From Acephala macrosclerotiorum (Eukaryota > Ascomycota > Leotiomycetes > Helotiales > Mollisiaceae), in the NCBI GenBank assembly GCA_014904845.1, contig MU119212.1, forward strand, positions 186,001-250,000: 64,000 nucleotides of DNA, in the 5' to 3' direction. Position numbers and translations under genes: made by a program. Below, piece by piece: positions 11,795-22,972 of this stretch (its first letter is position 1; the number at the start of each line of letters is the position of its first letter). The notes under the pieces were generated by a model. It was given only the letters and a program-made list of their open reading frames with translations. It was not told the origin of the DNA and searched no databases.

Positions 11795-14700
11795 TCAGGC
11801 TAAACCCAACCACTTCAACGCTTTCCTCTTATCCCTCTTAACCACCTGCCCAATCTCAGGCTCCGGCACAATCCTCTGCCCCGCCCTCCCCATAATCATC
11901 CTATCAAACGCATCATCCTCACTATCCTCATCCCCAATATAAAAATTCTCCCACTCCCTATCCATCCTCCTCTCTTTTTCACTAGCCGTCGTTTTCGTAC
12001 TCGCTATACTTGCCGCATATTTATGTCTTTTATTTGTGTTTGTATGTGTGGAAGTGATTGAAGGTTCGTAGTCGGTGTCGCGATCTCGGTACCGGGTTGA
12101 GGGGCGAGCGGTAGAGGTGGAGATTATAGAGGTGGCGTAGATGGAGCGGGGGATAGGGTGGCTGGTGGCGGATCCGCCTGTTAGGCGGGAGATTTTGGAC
12201 TGTGATCCAGCCTGGCGCGAGGAGGGGGGACGATACGTTGAGTCGCGGTCTGTGTCGTCTCTGTCTCCATGTCTATCTCGTTCCCTTTCTAAGCGGTCTC
12301 GTCTGATGTCTCTTGATGAGCCGGTTGGTGTTGGTGGCATGGGTGGTCTTTCAACGATGATTGGTTTGGGCTCTGGTTCGGGGGTGTAGAAGATTGATTT
12401 CTCTATTAGGCATTTCCAAATGCTGGAGAGGAAGGTGGTTATTTCTGTGTCGGTGGCGGCGCTGGGGAGGAGATAGTCTGCTTTTGCGAAGGATGCAGAG
12501 GCTTTGGCGAGGGATGAGCGGACTGAGCCTGCTGAGGATGTTTGGCGATTTAAAGTGGTGAGAGAATCTGCTCGTGTGGTATCGCTGTTGCTTTTCTGGA
12601 GAGAGCTGAGGCGGGAATTAGACCGGGCACGCTGGGAGACGGCTTCGTTAGAGAGAGGGTTAGCTGTTCGAGGACGGGACATTGATGGCGGTTCCGAAGC
12701 GAGCGAGTCAAGCACTCCTGCAATTTTGAGGAGGTCGGAGCCTAAGAAGTTCCGCAATGCAAAAACGGTAGGTAGATGGCTCGCTGGATATTGAAGAACG
12801 AGAAGCCTGGTGCTGGTGTTGATGGCCAAGTACGATTCGATTTGTGGAACCAGGAGAGCTGCAAGAACTTGTGGGTTCGACAACGGATTGAAAGAGCTCT
12901 GCGTTGAAAAACTAGAGACATGTTGCATGACGTTTGCGATCAGGTATCTAAAGAGGTCAGTGGTGCTCATATGATACGGAAAGTATAGTTACCTGATATC
13001 CAGCTTTCCACTTCTGTTGACACCATTTCTCTTGGTACCAAGTCTCTCGACCTGGCCGGATATCTGAAAGAAGAAGTCTTTCTTCACACCGTCCTCATAC
13101 CCAAGAGCAAGGATCTGGTCGAAATTCCTAGCATCATTTCCAGTGCTAGAGTTTTGATCATTCTTGAAAACTGGTTTCCAGAGCCTCTCCGCTTCTGGAG
13201 CAACAGGGTAGAGGTACTGGCTATAGCCATTCTCACTAGCTGGGAAATGTAAATTTAGTAATTGTCGCAGAGCATTCTGGACATCAATAGCGTTGTTAGA
13301 CGAGGAGAAGTTGATGAACTTCTCGGCAACCCCTCTTGCTTGCGGAGGAGGCGTAAGAGTTGGTGTAGGAGGTTCAACACTTGAATCCAGGCTGTCGAAG
13401 CGCACACTCGTCGGTATAGCTGGCATTGGTGGCCACTGTCGCTTGGAACCCGGGGGATAGCTATCAGCGTCGTAAGGATCATACTCACCCCTCCGATGGT
13501 AGCCCGTATCATCAGTCTCCGCAGTGAGATAAGATTCCGGACGGAGGACTTTTTCATGATGCTCACTTGAGGTAGAGACTGGACTTTCTAAGTCCTTTTC
13601 GGGAGTATCCTGGGGCGAAGTGACTGGTGTTGGTATGATCGGATAGCTCCCGTCCTTATATGAACGTATGACTGACTCGAGTATCTCATTCGCATTGTTG
13701 TCAACAAGGTGAATGATTAAATCTTCAACGATAGGGAACACTGGCTCAAAAGGTTCTGCCGGTTTCTCTTCTTCAACTTCAAAGGCATCTTCTCCTTTGT
13801 CAACGTAAACACGTCGAGGAGAGCCTTGCGTCGGCCAGCTGTTAGATCTTATGGAAGAACTCAAGGTCGGTGATTTCTTGATTGTTGTCTGTGAAGCCTT
13901 GACAAAAGTGGTCCTTGGAAGTGTCTGAAAACTGTTGTTTCTCTCGAGGTAAGAAGTCGGCTTCCTTAGATGGTAGTCCGATATTGTATGCTTGAGTTGC
14001 ATTGAGCTTGGAGAAGAAATCGGGGACTTTGAGTTGCTCGGATAAAACCTATCAACGCTTTGCGCTCTCTTCACTGACTTTTTGGGAGAGCTTGACTGCA
14101 CATCAACGAGGAATGCCTCATACACAACAGCCGGAGTCATTGGGACGGAGAACAAGGACTCATCTCCAGGAGAAGCATAGCCTACATCTTCGCAGTCCTC
14201 GTCATTGCAAATCTCTTCTTGTGCTTGTACCGGGCCCATCGTCGACGCTGTTGTAGGGGTGCTGATTGAGAAATGAGGTCCGAATGTCGACCGTTTCTCC
14301 TCGACGGTGAACGTCTTAATCCGGCTCGGTACTGTCAAGACAGTTCTTACAATGTCATCCCCTTTTGTGTTGGTGAAAACTGCCTTTGAAGGAGTATCGC
14401 TGGCTTGAGAGCGTTTCGGGAGCCTTGATCGTGTCCAACCTCTGGGTGCTGGACCCGTCGCATGACTTTCGGCAGCTTTCTCAAGTCCAGGAGTGGAGCT
14501 ACGAGCAAGGTCCTCTGGCTGTAGTCCTTCTGTCTCTCGATCAAGAGAATCAGCCGCCTTCATTGCTCTCGCACTCGGATCTTCCATCCCCTCTTCTACT
14601 TTGGCATCTGCGTCATCTTCGGCCATTGCCGCCTTGTCCTCTTCAGCAACATCCTGTTTCATCAAGCCAGCGACTCCATCTTTGGCAATCTCGTTGAAGA

Positions 14701-15164
14701 TTGACTCGGCTTCTTTCATATCTCCATTTGTCATTTTGGCGCATATTCTTGAAATACATGCTGCTCGAGCACTGACGCTTCCCCCTGTGAACGAATTAGT
14801 ACCTGGTCAGATGGCCGAATAAAACGTTTTCCGGGCAAATAGCAATGTCTCGGGACAATCAAATAGGTACTTTACCGTTGATAAAAGCAAGTCTCGGCTG
14901 TGTGGTTGTTGATGATCGGAGAAATTCCCGTGCTGTTTCGGTTCGTTCCGTAAAGTTTGTGTGAACATCGCGGATGAACGCCCGAGCATTGAAAGTATCG
15001 TTATCTAATTCGACATCCTGGGGAAATGCGCTCTGCAAGGCGGGCAAGATCAAGATCTTTTGGGATGGTGGTAGAAGCCTTAATTGCGTCTCGATAGTCT
15101 CGGAATCGCCCTCCAATGCCACCAGCTCCCCAAGTTGCTCCGGTTCCAATTCCAGCACTGCCAT
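11795..15164 (-). CDS. large conserved fungal protein, uncharacterised (1077 aa)
   Basis: Three exons (15164-14876, 14784-12993, 12947-11795) join in frame to give one protein of 1077 residues. The N-terminal 115 residues (MAVLELEPEQLGELVALEG... to GSVSARAACISRICAKM) are compact and helical. A long, probably disordered Ser/Pro/Glu-rich region follows. A second ordered block near residues 560-760 spans the last splice (LRQLLNLHFPASENGY ... YLIANVMQHVSSF ... IESYLAINTSTRLLVLQYP ... LRNFLGSDLLKIAGVLDSL). The C-terminus is Arg/Asp-rich with repeated RDRxRER-like runs and ends in KALKWLGLA. I associate this with fungal proteins labelled 'gastric mucin-like', a name with no functional meaning. The MAV start is chosen over an upstream in-frame ATG at 15242 because that extension lies in a TATA-rich leader. 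Confidence 0.7.
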
Positions 15165-17300
15165 ATTGGATCGCGAGAAGTTTATATGTATAAGTATATG
15201 TATATAATTCCGCGATCTCGCTGTACTGAAGGAAAGACTCAATCCCGCGAGTGTGTCGTCATGCAGCGGAGGGTGAGTCTGCGCTGCACAAGGAATATGC
15301 TCAGGATATCATGGCCGTGAAATAAAATACTCGAGAAGAATTTCAATCGTGAAACTCCGGACAGGTTCACCAGGAGAGTAGGAACAAGGAAGAAGGTTGC
15401 TAAGGAGAATCCTCCACTGCTTCCAAGATGCATTTCGCTGCAGATCTCGATCAGCTCCTCCTTCACAAGTGTCGAGGTCCACTTGACGCCATTTTTCACT
15501 TCATCGGGATGCTGCATGACCCCGGTCGGTGGGAAGGTACTTCCCAGACTTTCTCGGACTAAGCGGTGAAGAGTTTAGGTGATGTGCAGACAGCTCTGGA
15601 GAACGCATAACCGGGGCACATCAGCGCTGTTGCGCGGAAGTCTCAAAGTGGCACAAGCCACCGGTTCGCAAGCCATTTGGCCAATGGGATGTTGAGGATA
15701 GAGATTAACGAAAGCCATGTTCCATGCTATCGTTGTTGAATCGCGAATCTCTGGCGCGTGCGCTTCATGAGTTGGGTGTGAAGGCGTCCTTCTCATCTTA
15801 GCCAACACCCACCAACTTCGCGGAAAGACTAACTCACGCTAGAAACCTCGTTCGGGAAAGTGTGGTTGTGGGCGGCAGCGAGCATGATGCGAGGCGTTCT
15901 GGCCTCAGAATAGCAAAGTTTGGGTGGATTTAGACCCAATCTGGGAGCCCGGTCCTTGCCATCCTGTCCTAGCAGCGGCGATCTTGCGTATCGATCGCCT
16001 GCCGAGTGAGCCAAATCCGAGGAGCGGAGTGTCATCTCGCAGCTTTTCCGAGATGGGTGCTGCGTCGTAGATCACAATCGAAACTCGGCTTGCGGACCAA
16101 AAGAGGAGATGTTTCTGGAAATCATGTCTCGGAAAACTTTTCTCGTTGCAAAGAACCGACTGTCTGGAGAAGAATCGTCGCTATCCTTTGAAGTAATAGA
16201 TCATCCATCATGCATCGGATCTCAAATCAATCCGTGCCCCTGTCAACTCTCGTCGCACTGGTCGTGGATGCGGCTGTGGAGGGAAATTTTCCGACGGGCT
16301 CCAGTTGGAGGACTGGATTCATTTAGCTACTGTAATATCCCTCCGCTCGTCGTGAGGGATATAAGGGTCCAATCCTCCGGAACCCAAATCCTAGATGCGA
16401 GTACTGTAGGAGCACCCTTCCTATCTTCGCGGTGACGGGCATGTTATTGTAGTACCGAGAGCAAAGTCTGTACAAGTCGGCCCGCAGTATACGTGAAAGG
16501 TAAGCTGCAGCATCTGACCTCCGCAATTCTCGCCCAGCTGCCTGCAGAAGCGCTTTACCCTGACTAGTTGCATTTCTTCAAGGACCTCCCGAAGATCGTA
16601 TATTGTGGCTTGTAAGTGGACTTGTAGCAAACTAGGATATAAACTCCATGTGACTTGGAGGCTGGAACATGCTGAAAAACGTGGTCGAACTTAATTCTCA
16701 GATATCTAACTAGAGCTCATGCAGTTCGTAGAATCGCCGCATACTAGATTGTTAGCCAACCAGTAAACTTGGAAGCCCCTAAAGCCATTGGCAAGACCAG
16801 ACTTGCACGGCGTGATAGGTATAAGGTTTCGCCTCGGCTTCAATACCGGCTTCGATCTCGTCAAAATCTTTGAAAGGCTGGGCCATTATAATCGTCAGCT
16901 TCCAGAAATTTGATGCACGTTGTGATAGTTTGAGTCCTTGAGAAAGTTCCTCGACCCAGAAGCGGTTAAGATGGACGTGCCATAACATAGGCGAAGACCA
17001 AGAGAGGATCGCCCGTGTGCATTCCGGGGCACAGATCCAAGGAGATCAGGGTGCGGCAATGCGGAAGGAGCGTACCGTTGGATGCAAACGTCCTTGTTCT
17101 TGTCGACTATTCCGTGCCCCGTCGAGGAACTAACTATTGACGTAACACCTCTCATCGTTTGCACCAAGATCCGAGGGTTCCTGTGCATATATTGTTAGAT
17201 AACGAGTTGGGACATTCAGCAGACCGGACCGTCCTTCGACATTCAGCTCGATGGTTGCCAATGTCCCCAGCATGTTGGAATATTTGAAGGTTGATTATGT
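15165..17300. other. gene-poor stretch
   Basis: About 2.1 kb without a supported gene. A TA-rich run near 15180-15206 probably forms part of the promoter of the gene ending at 15164. Two minus-strand frames at 16779-16988 and 16895-17188 overlap and could be decayed coding sequence, but I cannot join them or name a family. Confidence 0.45.
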
Positions 17301-18592
17301 TTATTCGTCGTCAGAATCCATCAGCTCGGCTAATTTAGCTTCCTCCTCTTCTGTGAGTAGGCTCTTCTTTTCTGATACCTTTTCTTCCTTCACAGTCCCT
17401 TTTGATAACTCCTCTCTTTCCTTCCTGGCCTTCTCGAGATCTGCTTTGCTGAGTCCCCAGGTTCGTATCGTGCCATCAATACTGACACTTATCACTTTCT
17501 TCTCCCCTTCTAAGACAACCAGACCGGTCACCTCTTCGTAATGGCCGTTATAGACATGCCATAACTTTCCTGTTGCTCTGTCCCACACTTTCACGTCCTC
17601 ATCTCGTCCTGCAGTTATGACCCAATCTTCTGTGACAGCCACGGCTCGCACATAGTCACCATGCTGGTAGGAATCCTCGGTACTCCAATTCCGTGCTCTC
17701 GAAAGACATTTCGCGGTCCCATCCGCACTTGCAGTCCACAGGTCGACATCCTCATCATCCCCGAAGAAGGATATTTGGTAGACACTAGTCTCGTGTTCGA
17801 GAATTGTGTCTCGCGCTGGCTTGTTCTGGGCAGGCTCATCTTGTGTGGAATCATAGATCTGCGTCGCAGATGAGAGATTTATACGCCATCTGCGGATGTA
17901 CGGGTCACTGCTTGAGGAGACAAGGACAAGCTCAGAGTCTGTAGAGTCCACAGGATCAAGTGCCAGGTCCTGTACTGCCATCATCGTGTCGCTCTTGTCG
18001 CGTAGAGTATGCAGGCGTTCACCTGTTGTACTGTCCCATACAATAATCTTAGAGTCGGCACCTCCAGATATGATAATCTGTAATCTGTCAGCGAATGCCC
18101 AGCAAGAGACCACGGAACACCTACATCTCTTCCATCGAGCTTTGCAGAGATGATAACCTTTACGAAATCTGAGTGGCCTTTCAATGTCCGTCCAAGGGCT
18201 CTATTCTCTCTATCCCAGCTCCAAATATTCTTATCCCAGCATCCTGCGAATATTGTAGCCCCTCCGTGACCACCAACAGTGACAGAGGTAACAGGTGCAG
18301 TTGGGCCTCTGTAGACGGTCTTCGAGTCTCTAGTCTTAACAGGCATTAGCACGTATATTATGACCCCAAGGACACCCTCACTTACTTCAATGTTGACTTT
18401 GCGCACGCAACCTGCGCTTTCTGCGATGTAAACACATGCTGGCGAGAAGGGATCAGGGATAACGCTCAGGATTTTCGACTGGAGAACAATCGGGTTGCCA
18501 TTCTTGTTTCCTGACTTCGCTGCTCTGCGAGCTCGAGTCGACTCCGATGCGTCTGTCTGGAAGAAGTGGCCTGGATCTGTTGATCGTGACAT
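17301..18592 (-). CDS. WD40-repeat protein
   Basis: Three exons (18592-18386, 18334-18125, 18077-17301) join in phase 0 to give 397 residues. At least six WD-like blades are visible, for example FAGCWDKNIWSWD, ISGGADSKIIVWD, LVSSSSDPYIRRW, WTASADGTAKC, ITAGRDEDVKVWD and ISVSIDGTIRTWG. The protein ends in a Lys/Glu-rich helix and an acidic tail (ELMDSDDE). The first intron is 51 bases, a multiple of three with no stop, so retaining it would insert 17 residues rather than break the frame. The start MSRSTDP is chosen because the upstream in-frame ATG would place coding sequence deeper in the 195-base promoter shared with CTF4. WD40 proteins are scaffolds, and I cannot assign a partner or complex. 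Confidence 0.8.
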
Positions 18593-18787
18593 TGTTGGTG
18601 TTTGTAAATATTTCGAGGGCAGCCTCGTGTGAAATGTCCCGCCCAAGTGGGGCCTTTCAGGGGTCCAACAAACTGACAGGGGTTGCTAAATGGAAAACGC
18701 GCCTGAACGCGTCTTCTCGAATCTCGTGTCTCTTCACCAGATACTCAACAACCACACCCAAAATATCTGCCATTGAACAGGACAACT
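18593..18787. promoter_or_regulatory. 195-base divergent promoter, WD40 gene / CTF4
   Basis: Only 195 bases separate the two start codons. It is the shortest divergent spacing in the window. It contains a TTTGTAAATATTT-like AT stretch next to the WD40 start and an ACGCG core element near 18698-18713 (AACGCGCC, AACGCGTC). In yeast the ACGCG core is the MCB/MBF site of G1/S genes; applying that to this fungus is an inference. Confidence 0.45.
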
Positions 18788-21409
18788 ATGGCCACAACTA
18801 CCCAAGTCCGTGTGCGAGGGCGGCCAGCACATACGAGAGGTCCAACGTATCTATCATACACCCCCGATGGCACGAAACTTATAACTGTGGGATCCAACAA
18901 TACGGTGCGAGTGTATAGGACTGGATTCGACGGAGAACCTGCAAACATTGATGAATGTCCAGAACAGAATGCTGGTGTTTCGTCTGCCGTAGGTACTATT
19001 TTCTCTCTAATGGACTCTGCTAACATTTCTAGGATGATTTCTTCGTACTTGGTTCTGAAGATGGCAATATCAGCAAGTTCTCTTTGGAGACTATGACTTT
19101 CGAGAAATACCTCACTCGATGCTCCCTACCCATCCGCGATGTTGTACTATCCCCAAATAGCGAATGGTGCGCTGTTTCGAGCGACGAGCTGGCAGTCAAG
19201 GTCATCAAAGTGAAGGAAACGAGCTCAGTAATGGCGTTGAGAGATCAGCCAAAACCTGTCAAGCACATTTCCTTCGACCCTAGCGGCAGATATATTACAC
19301 TATCATGCACAGATGGATTGGTATACGTCTACTCGCTCGAAGACGATGGACCAGACCTTGTACGAAAGATTGACGGCCTGATTAGAGGAGTTGAGATGGA
19401 GGATGAGGTTTGTACAAAAGTCGTTTGGCATCCTGATGGCAGAGCCTTTGCTGCCCCAACAGCTATGAGGAATATCCAAGTCATGTCCAAGAATGACTGG
19501 GAGAATCAACGTTGCTTTGTGAATGGACATCTGAGCGATATCACTGCATTGGCTTGGTCGCCCAACGGAGCAATGTTGGTATCTGCTGGGAAGGATCGGA
19601 AAGTAGTTCTCTGGGAGACCAAGACGCAGAAGATACTTACAACTTACGACTACCCCAATGTCATGGACATCGCATGGCATCCTACGAAGAACCTTCTATC
19701 TTTCACCAACACAGATGGCGAGGTCTACATCTACAACGATTTCGTGCCAGCAGAGCATGCCCATTTGGTCAAACTTCCATTGCAGCCTGCTCCTTTCATT
19801 CACGATCCTCTCTCGGAAATCTCTGCTAATCGACGACCTATTGCAAATGGCCTCAAGGACATTGCAAGCCGACCGAGAAGAGACTCGCTGAACAGTCTTG
19901 ATGACATCCTCAATACGGACATTATGGGCGAGGACGATGACTTTGTGGTCGATGATGATGGTGCTGGATATGCATTAGGACTAAACGGCAATGGCAAGAG
20001 GCCGAACGGAGACATTAATAACTACTCTGCACCTCTCAGCAAGCGTCGGACTCAATCCTGGGAGCCACAGTATCATGAGGCTTTCCAACCTGGTTCTACA
20101 CCATGGCGAGGGAATCGCAAGTACCTGTGCCTCAATCTCATTGGATTCGTCTGGACGGTGGACCAAGACACGCATAATACCGTCACCGTTGAATTCTACG
20201 ACCATGAATTCCACCGCGACTTTCATTTCACGGATACCTTCTTGTACGACAAGGCTTGTCTCAATGACAACGGCACTCTCTTCTCGTGCCCAGCCCACGA
20301 CGATGTTCCAGCCACCATCTTCTATCGGCCTCATGAGACTTGGACGGCACGAACCGACTGGAGGACACAATTACCAAAGGGAGAAGACGTTACAGCAATT
20401 TCACTCAGTGATTCATTCGTCACCGTCACCACAACTGCGAATTATGTCAGAATTTACACTCTTTTCGGTATTCCATACAGAGTATATAGGCAAAAGAGTA
20501 GTCCAGCGGTAACCTGTGCCAGTTGGCGAGACTATGTTCTCACTCTCGGTAATGGACCAGTTGGTGCAGATGGTAATACCAAGCTGTTATATACAATCCA
20601 GAACATTAAGCGAGATGAGATCTGCCAAAGCGAAGATGTCGTAGCGTTACCAGACGGCGAGACCTTGAAGTCGGTCTTCTTCTCAGACAATGGCGTAAGT
20701 CCGCTTAATCCTTCTCATCACCAACATCTAACTTTCATAGGACCCCTGCATCTACGACTCAACCGGCACCCTCCTCACCCTCCTCCACTGGCGAACCCCG
20801 TCCCAAGCAACCTGGGTCCCCCTCCTCGACACCAAACTTCTCTCCCGTCTCGCCTCGGGCCGAAAAACAGAATCCTACTTCCCCATCGCAGTAGCAGACA
20901 ACAAATTTCACTGCATCATCCTCAAAGGCGGAGATCAATACCCCTATTTCCCTCGTCCCTTGCTGTCAGAATTCGATTTCGAGGTTCCTCTGTCTTCAAA
21001 GCCTGCTTCGAATAATAAAGACGCGGATGATGATGAAGAAGGGGGGAAAGAGGAAGATGAGCTCAAGAAGTTGGAAGGACAGTTTGTGCTGAAGAGTGTT
21101 TTGACAGCTCAGCATCAGGATTTGGTGGATTTCACTAAGAGCACGCATACGCAGCGGACGGCTCTGGCAAGGATGGAGTTAGATATTGATAAGACGCTTT
21201 TACAGATGATGGCTGTGGAGTGCAGGGAGGGAGAAGAGAGAGGAATGCGAGCTCTGGAGATGGTTAATCTTTTGAGGGATAGGACGGGGAGGATGATTGA
21301 GGCTGCCGGTAAGGTTGCCGAGAGATATGGAAGGACTGTGCTGGGGGAGAAGATTAGAGAGGTCGGGGAGTTGAGGTTGGGTGGTGGTGATGATATGGAG
21401 GAGGATTAG
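18788..21409 (+). CDS. CTF4: replisome and cohesion factor Ctf4 (Mcl1/SepB/AND-1)
   Basis: Three exons (18788-18988, 19033-20694, 20741-21409) join in phase 0 to give 843 residues. Family proteins trimerise at the replication fork, linking the CMG helicase to DNA polymerase alpha-primase and supporting sister-chromatid cohesion. The N-terminal 300 residues form a WD40 domain (VGSNNTVRVYR, DDFFVLGSEDGNISK, LAWSPNGAMLVSAGKDRKVVLWE). An acidic, probably disordered linker follows (MGEDDDFVVDDDG). Then comes the SepB/second propeller domain (YLCLNLIGFVWTV ... TVEFYDHEFHRDFHFTD ... DPCIYDSTGTLLTLLHW) and a C-terminal helical bundle. The length agrees with S. pombe Mcl1. No HMG box follows, unlike the vertebrate protein. 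The sequence is intact and matches the family from end to end. Confidence 0.93.
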
Positions 21410-22136
21410 TTAAGTGAGTGTAAAAAGGGGCGCGGGCTAATAGGGCAGGATAGGATGGCGTTTTGTGGGTGTATAGTGTTCGACGTGGGTAATGCCATGA
21501 AGAGTATCACGAATTGATGGATTCCACACGCTACTTCGTCTCAAACGGTCGAATGTGATAGAGCCGAAGAATAATGCATTTCAGCTACCACCATTCCATG
21601 AAATTTCCCCTCCAAATGCCCCACCCAAACAGAAGTAAAAGTACGCACAAGACAGTCAAGAATTCAACCTCTTCCTTTCCCCTCTGGGGTACTGCAGACT
21701 CAAGTGAATTTGACACTGCTTGGTCTTGTCTGCTTGTTGCGCGGTGGGGCCGATATATGTTTGGAATTTGTCGAATCCGAATGTCACAACCTGAGAAGAT
21801 GATTAGCTATGCATTCAGAGAATTGCTGCACCTAAAAACTTACAGTTCTATCCGGAGAAAGTGTGTCGGAGCACGCTCCACAGCCCCCATTACAAGATGA
21901 GTAGCGCACCTCAAACTGCTGCACCTTGATGGAGTCTCTCTCGAAGAACTGGCGAGCAGGCGTTGCAACAGCTAGGGTTACGAAAAGGGGAAGCTGAAAC
22001 TATACCTATGCAGTAAAATGAAGACCCACTTAGAGTACCACGTGACAACCAACTGACACGCATATCCATTTCTTTCGGACGACGCCAATAAAACTAACAA
22101 AAACTTAAGATTTAATCTCGTATTGAAAGTTTATTA
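21410..22136. other. intergenic after CTF4
   Basis: No gene is supported. A plus-strand frame of 108 codons at 21574-21900 has no domain or signal. From about 22020 the sequence becomes AT-rich and runs into the ankyrin-repeat relic on the minus strand. Confidence 0.45.
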
Positions 22137-22291
22137 TCATATATCGGAGATGTCTAATGCAAGTAATATTTCGAAGAGTAGCCTCATAACTGCTGTGTAC
22201 CCCTTCCCTGCGGCCTGCGACAGCGACATCCGACCTTCCTTGTCCCTCGAGTCGAGCTCGGCGCCCTTCTCGAGCAGCGGCATTAGGGCTG
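22137..22291 (-). pseudogene. ankyrin-repeat relic
   Basis: On the minus strand a short frame from 22289 to a stop at 22137 encodes about 50 residues that match the ankyrin consensus. It shows LLEKGAELDSRDKEGR, then MSLSQAAGKGYTAVMRLL where an intact repeat would have TPLSxAAxxGHxxVVxLL, and ends ILLALDISDI. No start codon, partner exon or further repeat is found. Upstream is an AT-rich tract (about 22306-22440). It is best read as the last repeat of a lost gene, such as the NACHT-ankyrin or HET-type proteins common in this fungal group; that parentage is an inference. Confidence 0.6.
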
Positions 22292-22497
22292 GTATCTGAA
22301 CCTGGATTTTTCGATTATGAAATTGTATTACAATCCTGTACGTGATAATCTATATAAGACTCGGAAAGCTCGGAAATTTCGGAAAGTACAAGATTTCATT
22401 GTTTAAAGTTAAGCTTAAGGTAAATTCTTAACTCTATTCCTCCCAATACCATAGCCTTCATCGCCGCTAGCCTAGCAAGAAGGGTATGAACAGAAGG

Positions 22498-22504
22498 TAT
22501 ATAA
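22498..22504 (+). promoter_or_regulatory. TATA box of small secreted protein gene
   Basis: A TATATAA heptamer lies 130 bases before the start codon of the secreted-protein gene. It is followed by a pyrimidine-rich leader with CAACATCCAAC directly before the ATG. TATA spacing and leader composition are typical of strongly inducible fungal genes. Upstream of it lies the AT-rich tract next to the ankyrin relic. Confidence 0.5.
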
Positions 22505-22633
22505 GGAGAACCTCCAGCTCTTTAAACCACTTCACTCTCGATTAAACCCAATTCTCCGCACATTTATCTCCAACTCTCTCCCCCGCTTCGCAATACGAAA
22601 GGTCCTTCTTCTAAACACTCTCCAACATCCAAC

Positions 22634-22972
22634 ATGAAGCTCTCTAGTTCTGCTACCCTCTGCTGCCTCATCTCGGTCGCCTTTGGCTGGTTCGTACGTG
22701 CCACCTTCCCTCATTTTCTGTAAATTGCCGCTCGTATATAAAACATAAGCTAATATATGTATTCAATAGAACTGTGAATTGCCTATCGGCGGGACCTATG
22801 GTTTGTGCGTTGGGAATAATGGTGACCATGGATCTTTCCCTTGTTTCTCGGTACGTGACCCGAATTTCGCTTGTTTGTAAAACGCTGATAATGGATGAAA
22901 TAGACCAACCCATGCAAAGTCGAGGGCAACGGGTGCAGTCCGCAAGATAATGTACTCGCCGCTTGTTCCTAA
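22634..22972 (+). CDS. small secreted cysteine-rich protein (69 aa), candidate effector or antimicrobial peptide
   Basis: No single open frame shows this gene; it appears only after splicing. Three exons (22634-22693, 22770-22850, 22904-22972) join in phase 0 at consensus GTACGT donors, with CTAAT and CTGAT branch sites and AATAG acceptors, to give exactly 69 residues. A hydrophobic signal peptide (MKLSSSATLCCLISVAFGWF) ends near residue 20. The mature part of about 49 residues carries six Cys (positions 22, 33, 45, 51, 58, 68), enough for three disulfides, and many Gly and Asn. The Cys spacing (C-10-C-11-C-5-C-6-C-9-C) matches no family I can name; it does not fit hydrophobins (no CC pairs) or the classic PAF/AFP peptides. 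Size, secretion and Cys content make it a candidate plant- or microbe-directed secreted peptide. The function is an inference. Confidence 0.72.

Noticed and set aside
16779..17188. Two overlapping minus-strand frames that might be a decayed gene
   Set aside because: No splice joins them in frame and neither shows a recognisable motif.
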